Positions 32,991 through 43,133 of a DNA stretch of 64,000 nucleotides are shown piece by piece. The stretch is from Pseudomonas botevensis (GTDB lineage: Bacteria; Pseudomonadota; Gammaproteobacteria; Pseudomonadales; Pseudomonadaceae): NCBI RefSeq assembly GCF_019145475.1, contig NZ_JAHTKI010000016.1, positions 1-64,000 on the forward strand, given 5' to 3'. The position numbers and the translations under genes are program-made. The notes beneath the pieces are model-generated. The model ran no database searches, was not told the DNA's origin, and was given only the letters and a program-made list of their open reading frames with translations. Position 1 is the stretch's first letter, and every line of letters begins with the position of its first letter.

Positions 32991-35822
32991 TCAGACCGGC
33001 GTGCCCTGATTGGCCCGGTGATTGCGAACTCGTTGCCCGAGTCCGTGAAGCAGGTGGGTGATCGCCGAGGTCTGCTGATCCAGATCGTCGATGTCGATGC
33101 CGCTGATGCTGTTCAGGGACAGCGCATCGGCGAACGCGTGAACCCTGGCCTGGTTGGTTTCGATCTCGTTGATCAGGCCGGTGATCTGCTGCTCGAACAT
33201 CTGCATTTTCTCGCCGGATTTGTCGGACAGCGCGCCAAGGGTCTCGTCGATGATTTCCGGCAGTCCGATCAAGGCCGCGATACTGCTGCTGATGGCGCCC
33301 ATCGCTTCGGAGGGCATGGCCGGCAGGGTCGACTTGAGCAGGTAACCCGCCGACTGGGTGGCGGCCTCCTTGGACAGTTTGAGCTGCGCCTTGCGCGAGT
33401 CGGGCTTCATGTTGCGATATTTGGCGACCAGGTATTCCAGTGGCTCCATCTGTTTGTACTCGGCCTTCTGGATGATCTTGTTCGCCGTCAGCCTGGAGGT
33501 TTTCAAGTTGACCGTGGCGCTCAGACCCGAGCGTTCGGCGAGGTAATCCACCAGCCCCGAAACCGCAACCTTGGCGCCGATGCCCAGACCGACGCCCACC
33601 ACGTTGCCAATGCCGGGCGCAGCGGCACCCAGTGCCTGGGCACCGACTCCGACGGCAACGCCGACGCCATAACTGATGCCTTTGCCGATCACCAGCGTCG
33701 CGGTCCTGCGCGCGGCTGCCAGGGCGACGCCGCTGCCTGAACCCATCCTGTCGAGTTGCCCCTGGGCATCGACCACCCGCCGTTTGGTCAGCCCGAGAAT
33801 TTCGATGTGCCGGGTCATTTCCCGGCTCAGGTTTTCCTTGGCATGACGTGTCCCGGCGAGCTGACGGTGTCTGGCATAGCTTTCGTTCTGAGACTGAATG
33901 ATCCGATGGAGGCCGGCATTGAAGTCTGCCGTCGTGGGCAGTCTGCCCTCGCCGTTGGCATCGATGTTGCCGATCGGATTGCCGCCGACGAACGCATACA
34001 GGTTCAGTCCGTCGGCATCCCCCGCCGGGTCGGCGCTGATCCAGCGGCCCAGCCACGGCGCGTAATAGCGTGCGCCGTAGAAGTACAAGCCGCTGTCGTC
34101 CATTTCCCTGTTCGAATAGCGCAGCGTGCGGTAACTGACCTCGACCGCCGAGCGCGCCGTCAGACAGGCGGTGGCACCAAACGGTCGATAGCCTTCATCG
34201 CTGATGAGGTTTGCCTGCCCGTCCAGTTCTTTCACCGCCGAATCGAGATGATCGCTCAGGGTGTAGCGCCACTGATCGGCGCCGACATTCGCCGGATCTT
34301 TTTCCCAGTGCAGGCAGCGCGCGCCGCCGGCCGCCATGCCGATGGAAATGACGTGCAGTTCTTCGCCGGTGTCCCGGGTGCGGATTTCCAGCCCCGGCAG
34401 ATAGCGCACGTCGTGGAAATGGCTGGCTTTGGGGGTGTGGCTTTCGTGGCGTTTGCCGACCCGTTCGCCCTGGCTGTAGCGGCAGGTTTCCTGATCGTCC
34501 GGGCCGTTGCCGCGATCGATCAGGGTCACGCTCTGCAACCGGCCCCGGTTATCCCAGCGCAGCGGTTGCCCCGGTTGCAGGGCCAGCAGGTTGCCGGCGC
34601 GGTCGAACAGACTGTCGAAGTCCGGCGGCGGATCACCCCGTTGCCAGCGCACACCCCGGTTGCTGGCGGGATCGATGAACATCTCGTGGGTATGGCTGGC
34701 GCCGTCGCGCACATGGGTGGTCTTGATCAGGTTGTTGCCGCTGTCGTAGTCGTAGGTCTCGACGTAATTGCGCCGGTCGTTGGGGTCGGTCGGTTGCGGT
34801 CGGCCGGGATTGTCCGAGGGCGCGGCGTCGGCATGGCCGGTGGCGCGGATCAGTCGATACAGCGAGTCGTAGCTGAATGCGCGGTGGCCGTCGATCCGCT
34901 GGTTGGCGAAAAACCGGGGGGTGAAGGCGTGATCGAAAATCGCGGTGACGTTGCCCACCGGATCGTATTCATAACCGAGGTCCTGCACCACGGCGCCGCT
35001 GTCCTTGTGCGCGGTTTGTTGCAGCAGGCGTCCGTCGGCCGGGTCGTAACACCAGCGGCAGGTGAGGTTGTTGCCCGTCAACTGCTCGACGAGTTGCCCG
35101 GCAGCGTTGTATTGCGCTTGCTGCTGAATCGCCTGCCAGGTGGTCTGGCCGTTGAGCTGCAGCCGCACCTGATTGAGCTGCCCGGCGACATCGTAAGTCG
35201 ACTGCTGCCGGTGGCCGGCGGCGTCGATCTGTTCCAGAGGCGTGCCGAGAGCGCTGAAGGTGCGGTGGCTGACGAGGGCCATGGCGTCGCCGAAAGTGCG
35301 GCTTTCGCGCAATGGCTGATCCGGCAGAACAAGGGCGAAACCGTCGAAGGACACTTGGCCCGACGGGTCGCTGAGCGCAATCAACCGGCCCCGAAGATTT
35401 CGCCCGGCATCGGCCGACGCATCGGCGTAGGTCGAGGTTTCGATGTCTGCCACACCGTTTTCCTCGATGGCCACCGCGCGTATCTGCTCGTCGTAGGTGG
35501 CGCGCCAATGATTACCCCGGGCATCCCAGCGTTGCAGTTCCTGCCCGGCAAGGCCCGGCAGGACCAGAAGCGGGCCGGCGTCGACGTTGTCGATCCTGAG
35601 CGGCTGGCCGTCCAGGGCATACAGGTTAGTGATATTGGGCGTGGACAGGCGCGGGTCCTGTTGCACCACCAACCGTCCGGCCGGGTCATGCTGCTGACGG
35701 CTGACCAGTGGTTGCGCCGCATCGCCAGCGACCGTGCGCAGATAGGCGATGTGTCTGACCGCCAGGCCACGGCTGTCATTGGCAATGACGGCGGGCGTGC
35801 GCAGATGGATGCTACCGGGCAC
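32991..35822 (-). CDS. Tc toxin C subunit (TccC-type, RHS repeat), copy 1
   Basis: A 943-residue C component of a Tc (ABC) toxin complex. About 624 residues of conserved YD/RHS core form half of the TcB-TcC cocoon. The core ends in the RHS-associated block GLYFYGARYYAPWLGRWISA and DPAGDADGLNLYAFVGGNP, where TcC proteins cleave themselves. The remaining about 319 residues (encoded by 32991-33950) are the variable effector. They include a long Gly/Ala/Val-rich hydrophobic segment and match no toxin family I recognise. The start is probably the GTG at 35822, inside the end of copy 2. The frame is open further upstream but the homologous N-terminus begins here. Confidence 0.88.
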   Translation of the reverse strand: MPGSIHLRTPAVIANDSRGLAVRHIAYLRTVAGDAAQPLVSRQQHDPAGRLVVQQDPRLSTPNITNLYALDGQPLRIDNVDAGPLLVLPGLAGQELQRWDARGNHWRATYDEQIRAVAIEENGVADIETSTYADASADAGRNLRGRLIALSDPSGQVSFDGFALVLPDQPLRESRTFGDAMALVSHRTFSALGTPLEQIDAAGHRQQSTYDVAGQLNQVRLQLNGQTTWQAIQQQAQYNAAGQLVEQLTGNNLTCRWCYDPADGRLLQQTAHKDSGAVVQDLGYEYDPVGNVTAIFDHAFTPRFFANQRIDGHRAFSYDSLYRLIRATGHADAAPSDNPGRPQPTDPNDRRNYVETYDYDSGNNLIKTTHVRDGASHTHEMFIDPASNRGVRWQRGDPPPDFDSLFDRAGNLLALQPGQPLRWDNRGRLQSVTLIDRGNGPDDQETCRYSQGERVGKRHESHTPKASHFHDVRYLPGLEIRTRDTGEELHVISIGMAAGGARCLHWEKDPANVGADQWRYTLSDHLDSAVKELDGQANLISDEGYRPFGATACLTARSAVEVSYRTLRYSNREMDDSGLYFYGARYYAPWLGRWISADPAGDADGLNLYAFVGGNPIGNIDANGEGRLPTTADFNAGLHRIIQSQNESYARHRQLAGTRHAKENLSREMTRHIEILGLTKRRVVDAQGQLDRMGSGSGVALAAARRTATLVIGKGISYGVGVAVGVGAQALGAAAPGIGNVVGVGLGIGAKVAVSGLVDYLAERSGLSATVNLKTSRLTANKIIQKAEYKQMEPLEYLVAKYRNMKPDSRKAQLKLSKEAATQSAGYLLKSTLPAMPSEAMGAISSSIAALIGLPEIIDETLGALSDKSGEKMQMFEQQITGLINEIETNQARVHAFADALSLNSISGIDIDDLDQQTSAITHLLHGLGQRVRNHRANQGTPV

Positions 35823-38565
35823 TTCGCGTGAACCAGTGGGTGGGCGAAGGAGCGGGTGGATGCGCCAGGAACTGATTGTCTGTGCTGCCCATTTTCCGAT
35901 ACCAGGCCATGCCCCGTTGTGCGCGGTCGATGTAGTCCAGTGTCTTGCGGTTTTTGCGTTCCAGGGCCGAGCGGTGAACGGGCGCAATGAGCCCGGCAGG
36001 CGTCATGTGGTTCACGTTCGGCAACAGATCTTGCGGATAAATCACATCGCTGCCGAGTGCGTTGAAGGCTTTTTCGGTCTGTGCCCAGCGTTCCTCCACG
36101 GCGGTTTTCCAATCGGCGAGCAGGGTGTCGATCTTGTTGATTTTTACCGGGTCGAGACGGTTTTTGATGTCTTCGGCTTCTTGAACCCGGCTCCCCATAT
36201 TCAACAGGTTGCCGATAATTCCCAGCACCGAACCAACGCCCCATCCCACCAGAATATCGGGATTGAGCAGGGCACCAGGAGCCTCGCGCCAATCCATGGT
36301 CCCTTCATCCATCAAGCCCAGGGCACTGTCGATGGCCGCCACCGAGATTTTCGAAGTCTGAGGGATCAAGGGGCGTGTCAGGGCGCCTGACAGGGTGGCG
36401 TCGACCACCGCAGCGGCCGGGTTTGCCAGCGCATTCCCGGCGGTCAGACCATCGATGTAGGGGGCACCGCTCAGGACCACGCTCCCGTCCACGCCAGACC
36501 GCGTTGCCAGAATCGAACCCAGTCCACTGGTGGCGAATGCGTTGATCGACTCGCCCAGCAGGTTTTTCGCCAGCCCGCTCTTGATGTTTTTCTGGTGGAT
36601 GACGTTGTCGATCTGTCCGAGTGTTTCCTCGGCCACGCCCGACAGGACATTGATGAAATTCGAGTAGTTGTAGATGACGTGTTCTGCTTTTGCCGTGCCT
36701 TCAAGGTCGACGTATCGCATCGGATTGTTGCCGACATACGCATACCGATTCAGCCCGTCGACGTTCCCTGCCGGGTCGGCGCTGATCCAGCGTTGCAGCC
36801 AGTCGGCGTAATACCTTGAACCGTAATCATAGAGCCGGCTGACATCCATTTCCTTACCCGAGAAACGCACGGTCTTGTAGCTGACTTCCACTTGCGAGCG
36901 CGCGGTCAGCACGGCCGTGCCGCCAAACGGGAAATAACGTTCCTGGCTGATCAATTGTGCCTGGCCATCCAGTTCGGTCAGGGCGCAACCCAAGTGATCG
37001 GACAGGCTAAAGCGCAGTTGGTCCGCTTCGATGTCCGCCGGTTTGCCAGCCACCCAATGCAGGCAACAGACCTCGCCGACTGCGGTTCTGAGCGTGAGAG
37101 TGTGCAGTTCTTCATCATTGTCGCGGGTGCGGATTTGCAGGTTGGGCAAGTAGCGCACTTCATGGACGTGGCTGGCTTTGCGGGTGTGGGTTTCGTGGCG
37201 CTTGTAGACCCGCGCGCCGCGACTGTAGCGATAGCTTTCCCGATCATCGTTGCTGCCACCGCGATCGACCAGCGTGACCGCTTGCAACCGGCCACGACTG
37301 TCCCAGTGCATCGGCAGGCCGGCTTGCAGGGCCAACAGGTTGCCGGCACGGTCATACAGACGGTCGAAGTCCGGTGGCGGATCGCCGGGCGTCCAGCGTG
37401 CTCCCCGGTTGCTGGCGAGGTCGATGAACATCTCGCGGGTATGGTTGGCACCATCACGCACGTGCGTGGTTCTGGTCAGGTTGTTGCCGTGGTCGTATTC
37501 GTAGGTTTCGAGATAGTTGCGCCGGTTGCCCGGATCGCTCGGTTGTGGACGGCCGGGCGTGTCGGAGGGCGGGGCGTCGGCGTATCCGCTGGCGCTTCTG
37601 ATCCGGCTCAGCGAGTCGTAGGTAAATGCCCGGTGTCCATCGATCCGCTGCCCGGCGACAAACATCGGGATGAAGACGTGATCGAGAACTCGCGTGACAT
37701 TTCCCGTGCGGTCGTACTCATATTCGAAGTCTTGCAGCGCGGGGGCTGCCTCCTTCTGCGCCGTCTGCCGCAGCAATCGCCCATCCGCCGGATCGTACAA
37801 CCAGCGACTGCTGACACCGTTGCCGGTCTGCTGCTCGATAATTTGCCCGGCAGCGTTGTACTGCGCATCCACCAGCACCGCTTTCCACTCGGCTGTGCCG
37901 GCAAGTTGCAACTGGACCCGTTGCAGATGTCCGGCGACGTCGTAGCTCGATTGCTGGCGGTGGCCACCAGCGTCGGTGTGTTCGAGCCCGGCGCCCAGCG
38001 CATTGAAGGTCTGGCGGTGAGTAAAGGTCTTGCCGTCATGAAAGGTGCGACTTTCGTGGATCGGCTGATCGAGCAGGCCGTAACCGGTGATCGCGCTGTT
38101 GCCGGACGGTTCGCTGAAGGCGATCAGTTGCCCGCGCAGGTTGTGTTGGTGATCGGCATCGCCCGGCGCATAGATGAAGGTTTCAGCGTCCGCCTCGGCG
38201 TTTTCTGCGACGGCCACGGCGCGCAGCCGGGCGTCGTAACGGGTCTGCCAATGATTGCCGAGGGCATCCCAGCGCTGCACCTCCTGCCCGGCCAGTCCCG
38301 GTAGGCGCAGGCTCTCGCCGGCGTCAACGTTGCAGACCTTGAGTGCCTGGCCGCCCAGCGTATGAACGCGGGTCTCGTTGGGAATGGACAGACGCGGATC
38401 CTGTTGCTCGATCAAACGCGCGGCCACGTCGAAGCGCTGGCGGGACATCAGCGTTTGCAGCGGGCCATCGGCCTCAGTGCGCAGATATTCCACCTGCCGC
38501 ACCGGCAAGCCGCGTGGATCGATGACGGCCACCGAGGGTGTACGCGCATGCACGCTGGCGTTCAT
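35812..38565 (-). CDS. Tc toxin C subunit (TccC-type, RHS repeat), copy 2
   Basis: A 917-residue C component. Its core of about 623 residues is clearly homologous to copy 1 along its whole length: VQRWDALGNHWQTRYD against LQRWDARGNHWRATYD, and RYYADWLQRWISADPAG against RYYAPWLGRWISADPAG. The C-terminal about 294 residues (encoded by 35812-36696) are unrelated to copy 1 and to any toxin fold I know. The ATG lies in an ATGA overlap with the tcB stop, so the two are translationally coupled. TcC cargo is packed in the TcB-TcC shell and delivered through the TcA pore. Confidence 0.9.
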   Translation of the reverse strand: MNASVHARTPSVAVIDPRGLPVRQVEYLRTEADGPLQTLMSRQRFDVAARLIEQQDPRLSIPNETRVHTLGGQALKVCNVDAGESLRLPGLAGQEVQRWDALGNHWQTRYDARLRAVAVAENAEADAETFIYAPGDADHQHNLRGQLIAFSEPSGNSAITGYGLLDQPIHESRTFHDGKTFTHRQTFNALGAGLEHTDAGGHRQQSSYDVAGHLQRVQLQLAGTAEWKAVLVDAQYNAAGQIIEQQTGNGVSSRWLYDPADGRLLRQTAQKEAAPALQDFEYEYDRTGNVTRVLDHVFIPMFVAGQRIDGHRAFTYDSLSRIRSASGYADAPPSDTPGRPQPSDPGNRRNYLETYEYDHGNNLTRTTHVRDGANHTREMFIDLASNRGARWTPGDPPPDFDRLYDRAGNLLALQAGLPMHWDSRGRLQAVTLVDRGGSNDDRESYRYSRGARVYKRHETHTRKASHVHEVRYLPNLQIRTRDNDEELHTLTLRTAVGEVCCLHWVAGKPADIEADQLRFSLSDHLGCALTELDGQAQLISQERYFPFGGTAVLTARSQVEVSYKTVRFSGKEMDVSRLYDYGSRYYADWLQRWISADPAGNVDGLNRYAYVGNNPMRYVDLEGTAKAEHVIYNYSNFINVLSGVAEETLGQIDNVIHQKNIKSGLAKNLLGESINAFATSGLGSILATRSGVDGSVVLSGAPYIDGLTAGNALANPAAAVVDATLSGALTRPLIPQTSKISVAAIDSALGLMDEGTMDWREAPGALLNPDILVGWGVGSVLGIIGNLLNMGSRVQEAEDIKNRLDPVKINKIDTLLADWKTAVEERWAQTEKAFNALGSDVIYPQDLLPNVNHMTPAGLIAPVHRSALERKNRKTLDYIDRAQRGMAWYRKMGSTDNQFLAHPPAPSPTHWFTRSAR

Positions 38566-41500
38566 CGTCCGGACCTCTTCAGCGGCTTTGTTGGCGGCGA
38601 CTCGTCGGTGTCGTTGTAGTCATATTTAGCCGTGAACCAGGGATGGATCAGCTCGAACGCCAGATGCCCCTTGGCATTGATCACCTGGATCTGGCGCCCG
38701 GTGGCGTCATAAAACAGTTCGTCGAAGTAGCCAGACTCGCGCATCGAGCTGTCGTTGACGCGCTGTTCGCTGTTGATGAAATACGGCTGGAAAACCCTGA
38801 TCGGCTCGCCTTTATGGTTGAGTTCCGCCCGTCCGCTGACGCGCCAGCGCGGATCCGCCAATGCCTGCCGGGGAACGCCGTTCTCCAGTTCGAGACTGCC
38901 GTCGGGGGATCTGACATAGGCAAGGCCTTTCTCGACCAATTGCTTGGTCTGCAAGGTCCGGCCGGAGCCATCCACGTGCGTGATCGAGATCTGGATCTGG
39001 CGTTGCGGATCATTGAAGTAACGGTCGGCCCTCAGCGCGGCGCTGTGTACCGGTACGCGCGGCAAATTGCTGAGCAGATCGAGCAAGGCTTGTTCGCCGA
39101 CATCCGGATTCTTCAGGTGTTTCAAGCGGCGCAGGACCGACGCGCGGACGCGTCCGTCGGGCTGGACCAGCCCCTTGGCGATCCATTGCAGGTGCTCGGC
39201 CAGTGCAGTGTTCAAGGGGATTTTCGGCATCCAGCTGAGCAGGTCGTAGGCCAGCGCAATGGCGGCAGCCGCCAGGTACTCCGGGGGATTGCCGAGGGCC
39301 GATTCGGGGCTCGGATCGGCGGGTATCGGGTATTCGCTCAGCGGGCGAAACCCGGCCCGCTTGCCGTCTTCGGTGCCGTAGAAACTGGTTGCCTGTGTCC
39401 GGCCATCGGGCAGGAACAATGCTTCCTGAATATTGAGGTTCGCATCGCTGACGGACTTCGGCTGGAGATGGTGATAGTCCCAGGTGATATGCGTCTGGCA
39501 ACCGTCCGGCTGCTTGATGACGGTGGTGCGCAGGTGATCGGTATCGCTGCTGATTTCAGTTTCGCCATGGCTGGCGGTCGGTTGCACCTTGGTGACCTGA
39601 TAGAAGTCCGCCGCAGCGGCGTAGGTGAAGAATTCGCTTTCAACCGCCCACAGTTCGCGCCGCTTGTCCGCTTCCGGATCGACGGGGAGCGAGAAGGGCA
39701 TGGGCACGTAGCCAATCCTGTCCAGCTCCAGGCGAATATCGAAATCTGGAACCGCGTCGTAGGCGGCCAGTGCCTGCTTGTCGAAAACAGCGTCATCCCT
39801 CGCGATCGCCAGCGGCGGGAAGCTGAGTTCACCTTCGGGCGATTGCTGATAGTGCTGCACCGACAGCGACGTTAATTCGCGCAACGCGTTCCAGGCGTTG
39901 CTGTCCTGATGCCGGAGGAAGTGTTCAGCGCTGATCTGCTCCGCACTCAGGCCCACGGGCAGTACGCCTGGCGGCAGGGTCAGCGCGTTGCTGCGCCGGC
40001 ACCACGGCAGGTTCAGCAGCCAGTGCGGCGGCTCGATCAACTGATGGAATTCGGCGCGCCATTCGCTCAGGTAAAACACGTTCTGGCTCTGATCGAAGCT
40101 GTCCCGCCAGGCGCGTTTCTGGCTGTCCTCTTCAAACGGTGGATCGTCGTTTTCATTGCGGCGGCGCGCGCAGTCGACGGTGAGGCTGTGAACAGTTTGA
40201 CCGTAAGGGTTTCGTTCGAGGATGACGACGTGCTGGCAGCGCGGGTCATTCATGATGCGTTCGTACTGAAAGCGGCGGGTTTCCAGTTCCTGCACGATCA
40301 GTCTGGACGGTGCTTCATCGAGCACCTCAACCTGGTAACGCACCTCGTCGAGGGTAAACAGCCGTGCGGGCACGGGATCGTCGGCCTGGGAAGTCTCGCT
40401 GCGCAGCAAGCGGCCGCTCAGGGCGTAGGGCATGTCCGGATGGTCTTCCGCGCCTGGTGCCACTTTCGTGGCGCCCAGTGGCCGGTATTCTTGGTCCGAC
40501 TCACAGGTGTCCTTCAATGGCTGATCGATGGTCCTGCCGACATGGAACCACTGCTTGACCCGCATCGGCGCCGTGTGACCGCTTTCGGCCAGGCCCGGCG
40601 TCAGTTCGCTGTCGGTCTGGTAGACCCGGCCGAAACCACGCAGTTCGCGTTCCCGAGGATCGAAGCAGCCTTCGAAATACTGAAACCGTTGCATCAGGTA
40701 GTTGCCGGTGACTTCATCGTCCTGACGCAGGTATTTGAGCACTTGCTGGGGAAACGGCAGGTGACAGACCGGCCGCTCACCGGCCTCCAGCAACTGCCGC
40801 TTTTCATCCAGCCAGTATTGCGCGCTGCTGGCATGGCCGAGGGTGGCGTCGTAACCCATGTTGTTGTTCGCGCCGCTGAGCAGGTAGGGGCGCTCGCTGA
40901 CGAAGTGATACACCCAGTGTCGCGGCGTCATGTGCGGTACGGTCAGCAACAGGCTGGCGCAGCCCAGACCTTGCAGGTCGGCGAAGGTTACCTGGCATAG
41001 CGGGTCGTAGCGCACGCCGCTGGGCCAGGGCACCCGTAGCGGTTGCTGATCGAGTTCGTTGCCACCGTGGTTGAAGTAGATTTCGAAACCATCGGCACGC
41101 AGATAGATCAGGGCTGGCGCGCCGGAGCCGTCGAGGTCGGCGACGCGTACCTGATCGGCATTGAATGTTGCGTAATCAAAAGGCAGGGGAGAGACGGGGT
41201 GGCCTTCGGCGAAGGTGCCGTGGCCCAGATTGGCCCAGCATTTGATTTCGTCATGGCGAATGCGGCACAGCGCGACGTGATCGCTGGCATTCAGGTGGCC
41301 GAGCATTGTCAGTTCACTGGGCACGTTGCGGTCTGGCAGTGGCAATCGATCATCGGGTTCATGGGGTACATCGATGCCGGCAGCGAAGCCGTCCTCCCGT
41401 TGATTGGCGTACACCCGCACGCTTTTCGGGCCGATCACCGCAAAGTCCTGCAGGCCACCACCGGACAGGTCTGCCCATTGGGTGAAGGCCTGAGCGACTT

Positions 41501-42950
41501 CGGCGGGAAAACGTTCGAACGGCTGGAAATCCGACCAGCTGCGATCCGGTTTGAGCGTGTAGTAACCGGCCATGCCGGGCAAAACGAAAACCCAGTTCAG
41601 GCAGCCGTCACCGCTGATGTCGGTGAGGATCTGGATCGCCGGTTTGCTGCTGTCGGCGTTGGGAATCAGCGGCAGCAGCGTCCAGGGGCCGTAGACGACT
41701 TCCTCGGTGCCGGCCTCGCCGCGCAAGGGTTCGCGGTAATACCAGGTGCCGTCGTACTGGCACAGGATGCCGGGCAGGCCTTCGCCGTAAAGATCGATGC
41801 AGTGATAAGTCTCGCCGTCGTTGAGGCCAGGCATGTGGTCGAGTGCAAGGAACGGTCGCGGTGTGGTGTCGGGCAAGAACGGGGCGTAGGAGAACTCCAT
41901 CGGCGGGGTTTTCTCGACCTGGCCTTTGGCGTCGTAACCCATGACGTGCGCAGCTGTGAGCTGGCTGTAATGCAGCGGCGTGTTTTCGTATTCCAGCAGC
42001 AGACGATGGGTCAGCACCGGCGCCGGCCCGATCCTGTTGAACATCAGAAATTGCCGGCACAGGCGTCGTGTGCCCACTTCGAAGCCGTAACGGTGCATGC
42101 GCGAAGGGTCCTGGCGCAGCGGCCAGGCGTCTTCGTCGGCTGCAAAGGTCGGCGCGATGTCCGGGTCGACGCTGCGCGCGCCATAGTCCGCGACCACGGT
42201 CAGCAACCACTCCACTGTCTGCGCCGGGTCCTCGTGTGTGAGGCAATACAGTTCGTCGCTGGCGGTCTTGTTGCAGTAGACGATCTGGCTCAGGTAACGC
42301 TGGGCGCGGTAGTCGAAACGCGGGTCGGGTTCGACGTCGTCAGCCTGGTATTTGAAGACGAGGTGTTCGCCCAGCGCATTCATGATTTCCACCAGCAGCC
42401 AGACGGCGATGCGCTGCGGCTGATCGGGGTCGTGGATGCAGGAGGCACTGTTGTTGCCGTAGCAATACTGGCTGCCGTCGGGGTGGTAGACGATCCAGAA
42501 ACCGGGTCGGCCGTTGTCGGGCGTCCAGAATTCGTAACGGTTGAAGCCGCTTTCCAGACGCGGAATATAGAGCGTTACGCTGTAGTGGACAGTGCCGTGG
42601 CTGTGCGGGCGGGTGAGGACTTGGCCGTCGGCATTCAGCGCGGGCCGCAGTTCGCTGCCATCGGCCAGCATCACATCGGTGTTCAGGTAGCGCGGCACGC
42701 CTTTGCTGGTCTTGCGTGAGATGGACGGATGATCCAGGTTCCAGCCGAGGCCGCAGGGGCCGTTGCCGGCATTGCTGTCGTAGGCCAGGCGCAGTTGCGG
42801 GTTCAGCGAACGGCCTTGCAGTGTCGGGATGTCCAGGGTGTAAGGCTTTTGTCCCGTCGCGCCGATTTCTCCCCAGGCTCGGCCCTGAGTGGCGATGGAC
42901 GCCGTTTTGTTGATCGACGGCGGGGTCAGTAACTCTTCCGATGTCGCCAT
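38562..42950 (-). CDS. Tc toxin B subunit (TcdB/TcaC-type, SpvB domain)
   Basis: A 1462-residue B component. It has an N-terminal SpvB domain (TPPSINKTASIATQGRAWGE, then LRLAYDSNAGNGPCGLGWNL), beta-propeller FG-GAP-like repeats in the middle (DLDGSGAPALIYL, DISGDGCLNWVFV), the TcdB middle domains and a C-terminal RHS part ending FYDATGRQIQVINAKGHLAFE. TcB forms the shell with TcC and docks on TcA. The ATG at 42950 (MATSEELLTP) is chosen. The frame is open 27 codons further, but that stretch contains the promoter-side sequence. It is first in the minus-strand operon tcB-tccC2-tccC1. Confidence 0.92.
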   Translation of the reverse strand: MATSEELLTPPSINKTASIATQGRAWGEIGATGQKPYTLDIPTLQGRSLNPQLRLAYDSNAGNGPCGLGWNLDHPSISRKTSKGVPRYLNTDVMLADGSELRPALNADGQVLTRPHSHGTVHYSVTLYIPRLESGFNRYEFWTPDNGRPGFWIVYHPDGSQYCYGNNSASCIHDPDQPQRIAVWLLVEIMNALGEHLVFKYQADDVEPDPRFDYRAQRYLSQIVYCNKTASDELYCLTHEDPAQTVEWLLTVVADYGARSVDPDIAPTFAADEDAWPLRQDPSRMHRYGFEVGTRRLCRQFLMFNRIGPAPVLTHRLLLEYENTPLHYSQLTAAHVMGYDAKGQVEKTPPMEFSYAPFLPDTTPRPFLALDHMPGLNDGETYHCIDLYGEGLPGILCQYDGTWYYREPLRGEAGTEEVVYGPWTLLPLIPNADSSKPAIQILTDISGDGCLNWVFVLPGMAGYYTLKPDRSWSDFQPFERFPAEVAQAFTQWADLSGGGLQDFAVIGPKSVRVYANQREDGFAAGIDVPHEPDDRLPLPDRNVPSELTMLGHLNASDHVALCRIRHDEIKCWANLGHGTFAEGHPVSPLPFDYATFNADQVRVADLDGSGAPALIYLRADGFEIYFNHGGNELDQQPLRVPWPSGVRYDPLCQVTFADLQGLGCASLLLTVPHMTPRHWVYHFVSERPYLLSGANNNMGYDATLGHASSAQYWLDEKRQLLEAGERPVCHLPFPQQVLKYLRQDDEVTGNYLMQRFQYFEGCFDPRERELRGFGRVYQTDSELTPGLAESGHTAPMRVKQWFHVGRTIDQPLKDTCESDQEYRPLGATKVAPGAEDHPDMPYALSGRLLRSETSQADDPVPARLFTLDEVRYQVEVLDEAPSRLIVQELETRRFQYERIMNDPRCQHVVILERNPYGQTVHSLTVDCARRRNENDDPPFEEDSQKRAWRDSFDQSQNVFYLSEWRAEFHQLIEPPHWLLNLPWCRRSNALTLPPGVLPVGLSAEQISAEHFLRHQDSNAWNALRELTSLSVQHYQQSPEGELSFPPLAIARDDAVFDKQALAAYDAVPDFDIRLELDRIGYVPMPFSLPVDPEADKRRELWAVESEFFTYAAAADFYQVTKVQPTASHGETEISSDTDHLRTTVIKQPDGCQTHITWDYHHLQPKSVSDANLNIQEALFLPDGRTQATSFYGTEDGKRAGFRPLSEYPIPADPSPESALGNPPEYLAAAAIALAYDLLSWMPKIPLNTALAEHLQWIAKGLVQPDGRVRASVLRRLKHLKNPDVGEQALLDLLSNLPRVPVHSAALRADRYFNDPQRQIQISITHVDGSGRTLQTKQLVEKGLAYVRSPDGSLELENGVPRQALADPRWRVSGRAELNHKGEPIRVFQPYFINSEQRVNDSSMRESGYFDELFYDATGRQIQVINAKGHLAFELIHPWFTAKYDYNDTDESPPTKPLKRSGR

Positions 42951-43029
42951 GGCAACGAACCCTGTGCGCCCGGCGGGAAGGGGAATGCGCCGGCAGGGTT
43001 TCAAGCTATCAGAGCGTTTACGGGGTGAC

Positions 43030-43049
43030 ACCTGTCAGATCTGACAGGT
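43030..43049. promoter_or_regulatory. Perfect lux-box-like palindrome upstream of tcB
   Basis: ACCTGTCAGATCTGACAGGT is a perfect dyad, extended by two further paired bases on each side (43028-43051). It fits the NNCT-N12-AGNN pattern of LasR/RhlR-type sites and closely resembles strong las boxes. It lies 79 bases before the tcB ATG. Confidence 0.65.
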
Positions 43050-43077
43050 GTTTATGACCAGCCCCCAAGGGGCGGAC

Positions 43078-43121
43078 AAAAAAAGGCCGGGCGGTCATTG
43101 CTGACCGCCCGGCCTTTTTAT
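43078..43121. terminator. Strong intrinsic terminator after fumarase
   Basis: AAAAAGGCCGGGCGGTCA and its inverse around a TTGC loop, with A and T tracts on both sides. It ends fumarase transcription before the tcB promoter region. Confidence 0.92.
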
Positions 43122-43133
43122 CGGAGCTGAAGC

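Noticed and set aside
33756..35831. Plus-strand open frame of 691 codons across the first tccC gene
   Set aside because: It is the antisense of a GC-rich real gene; the minus-strand product has clear RHS/TccC motifs and the plus-strand translation has none.
43028..43051. Perfect palindrome read as a terminator
   Set aside because: No T tract follows on either strand, a strong terminator already lies at 43078-43121, and similar dyads precede two other Tc genes.
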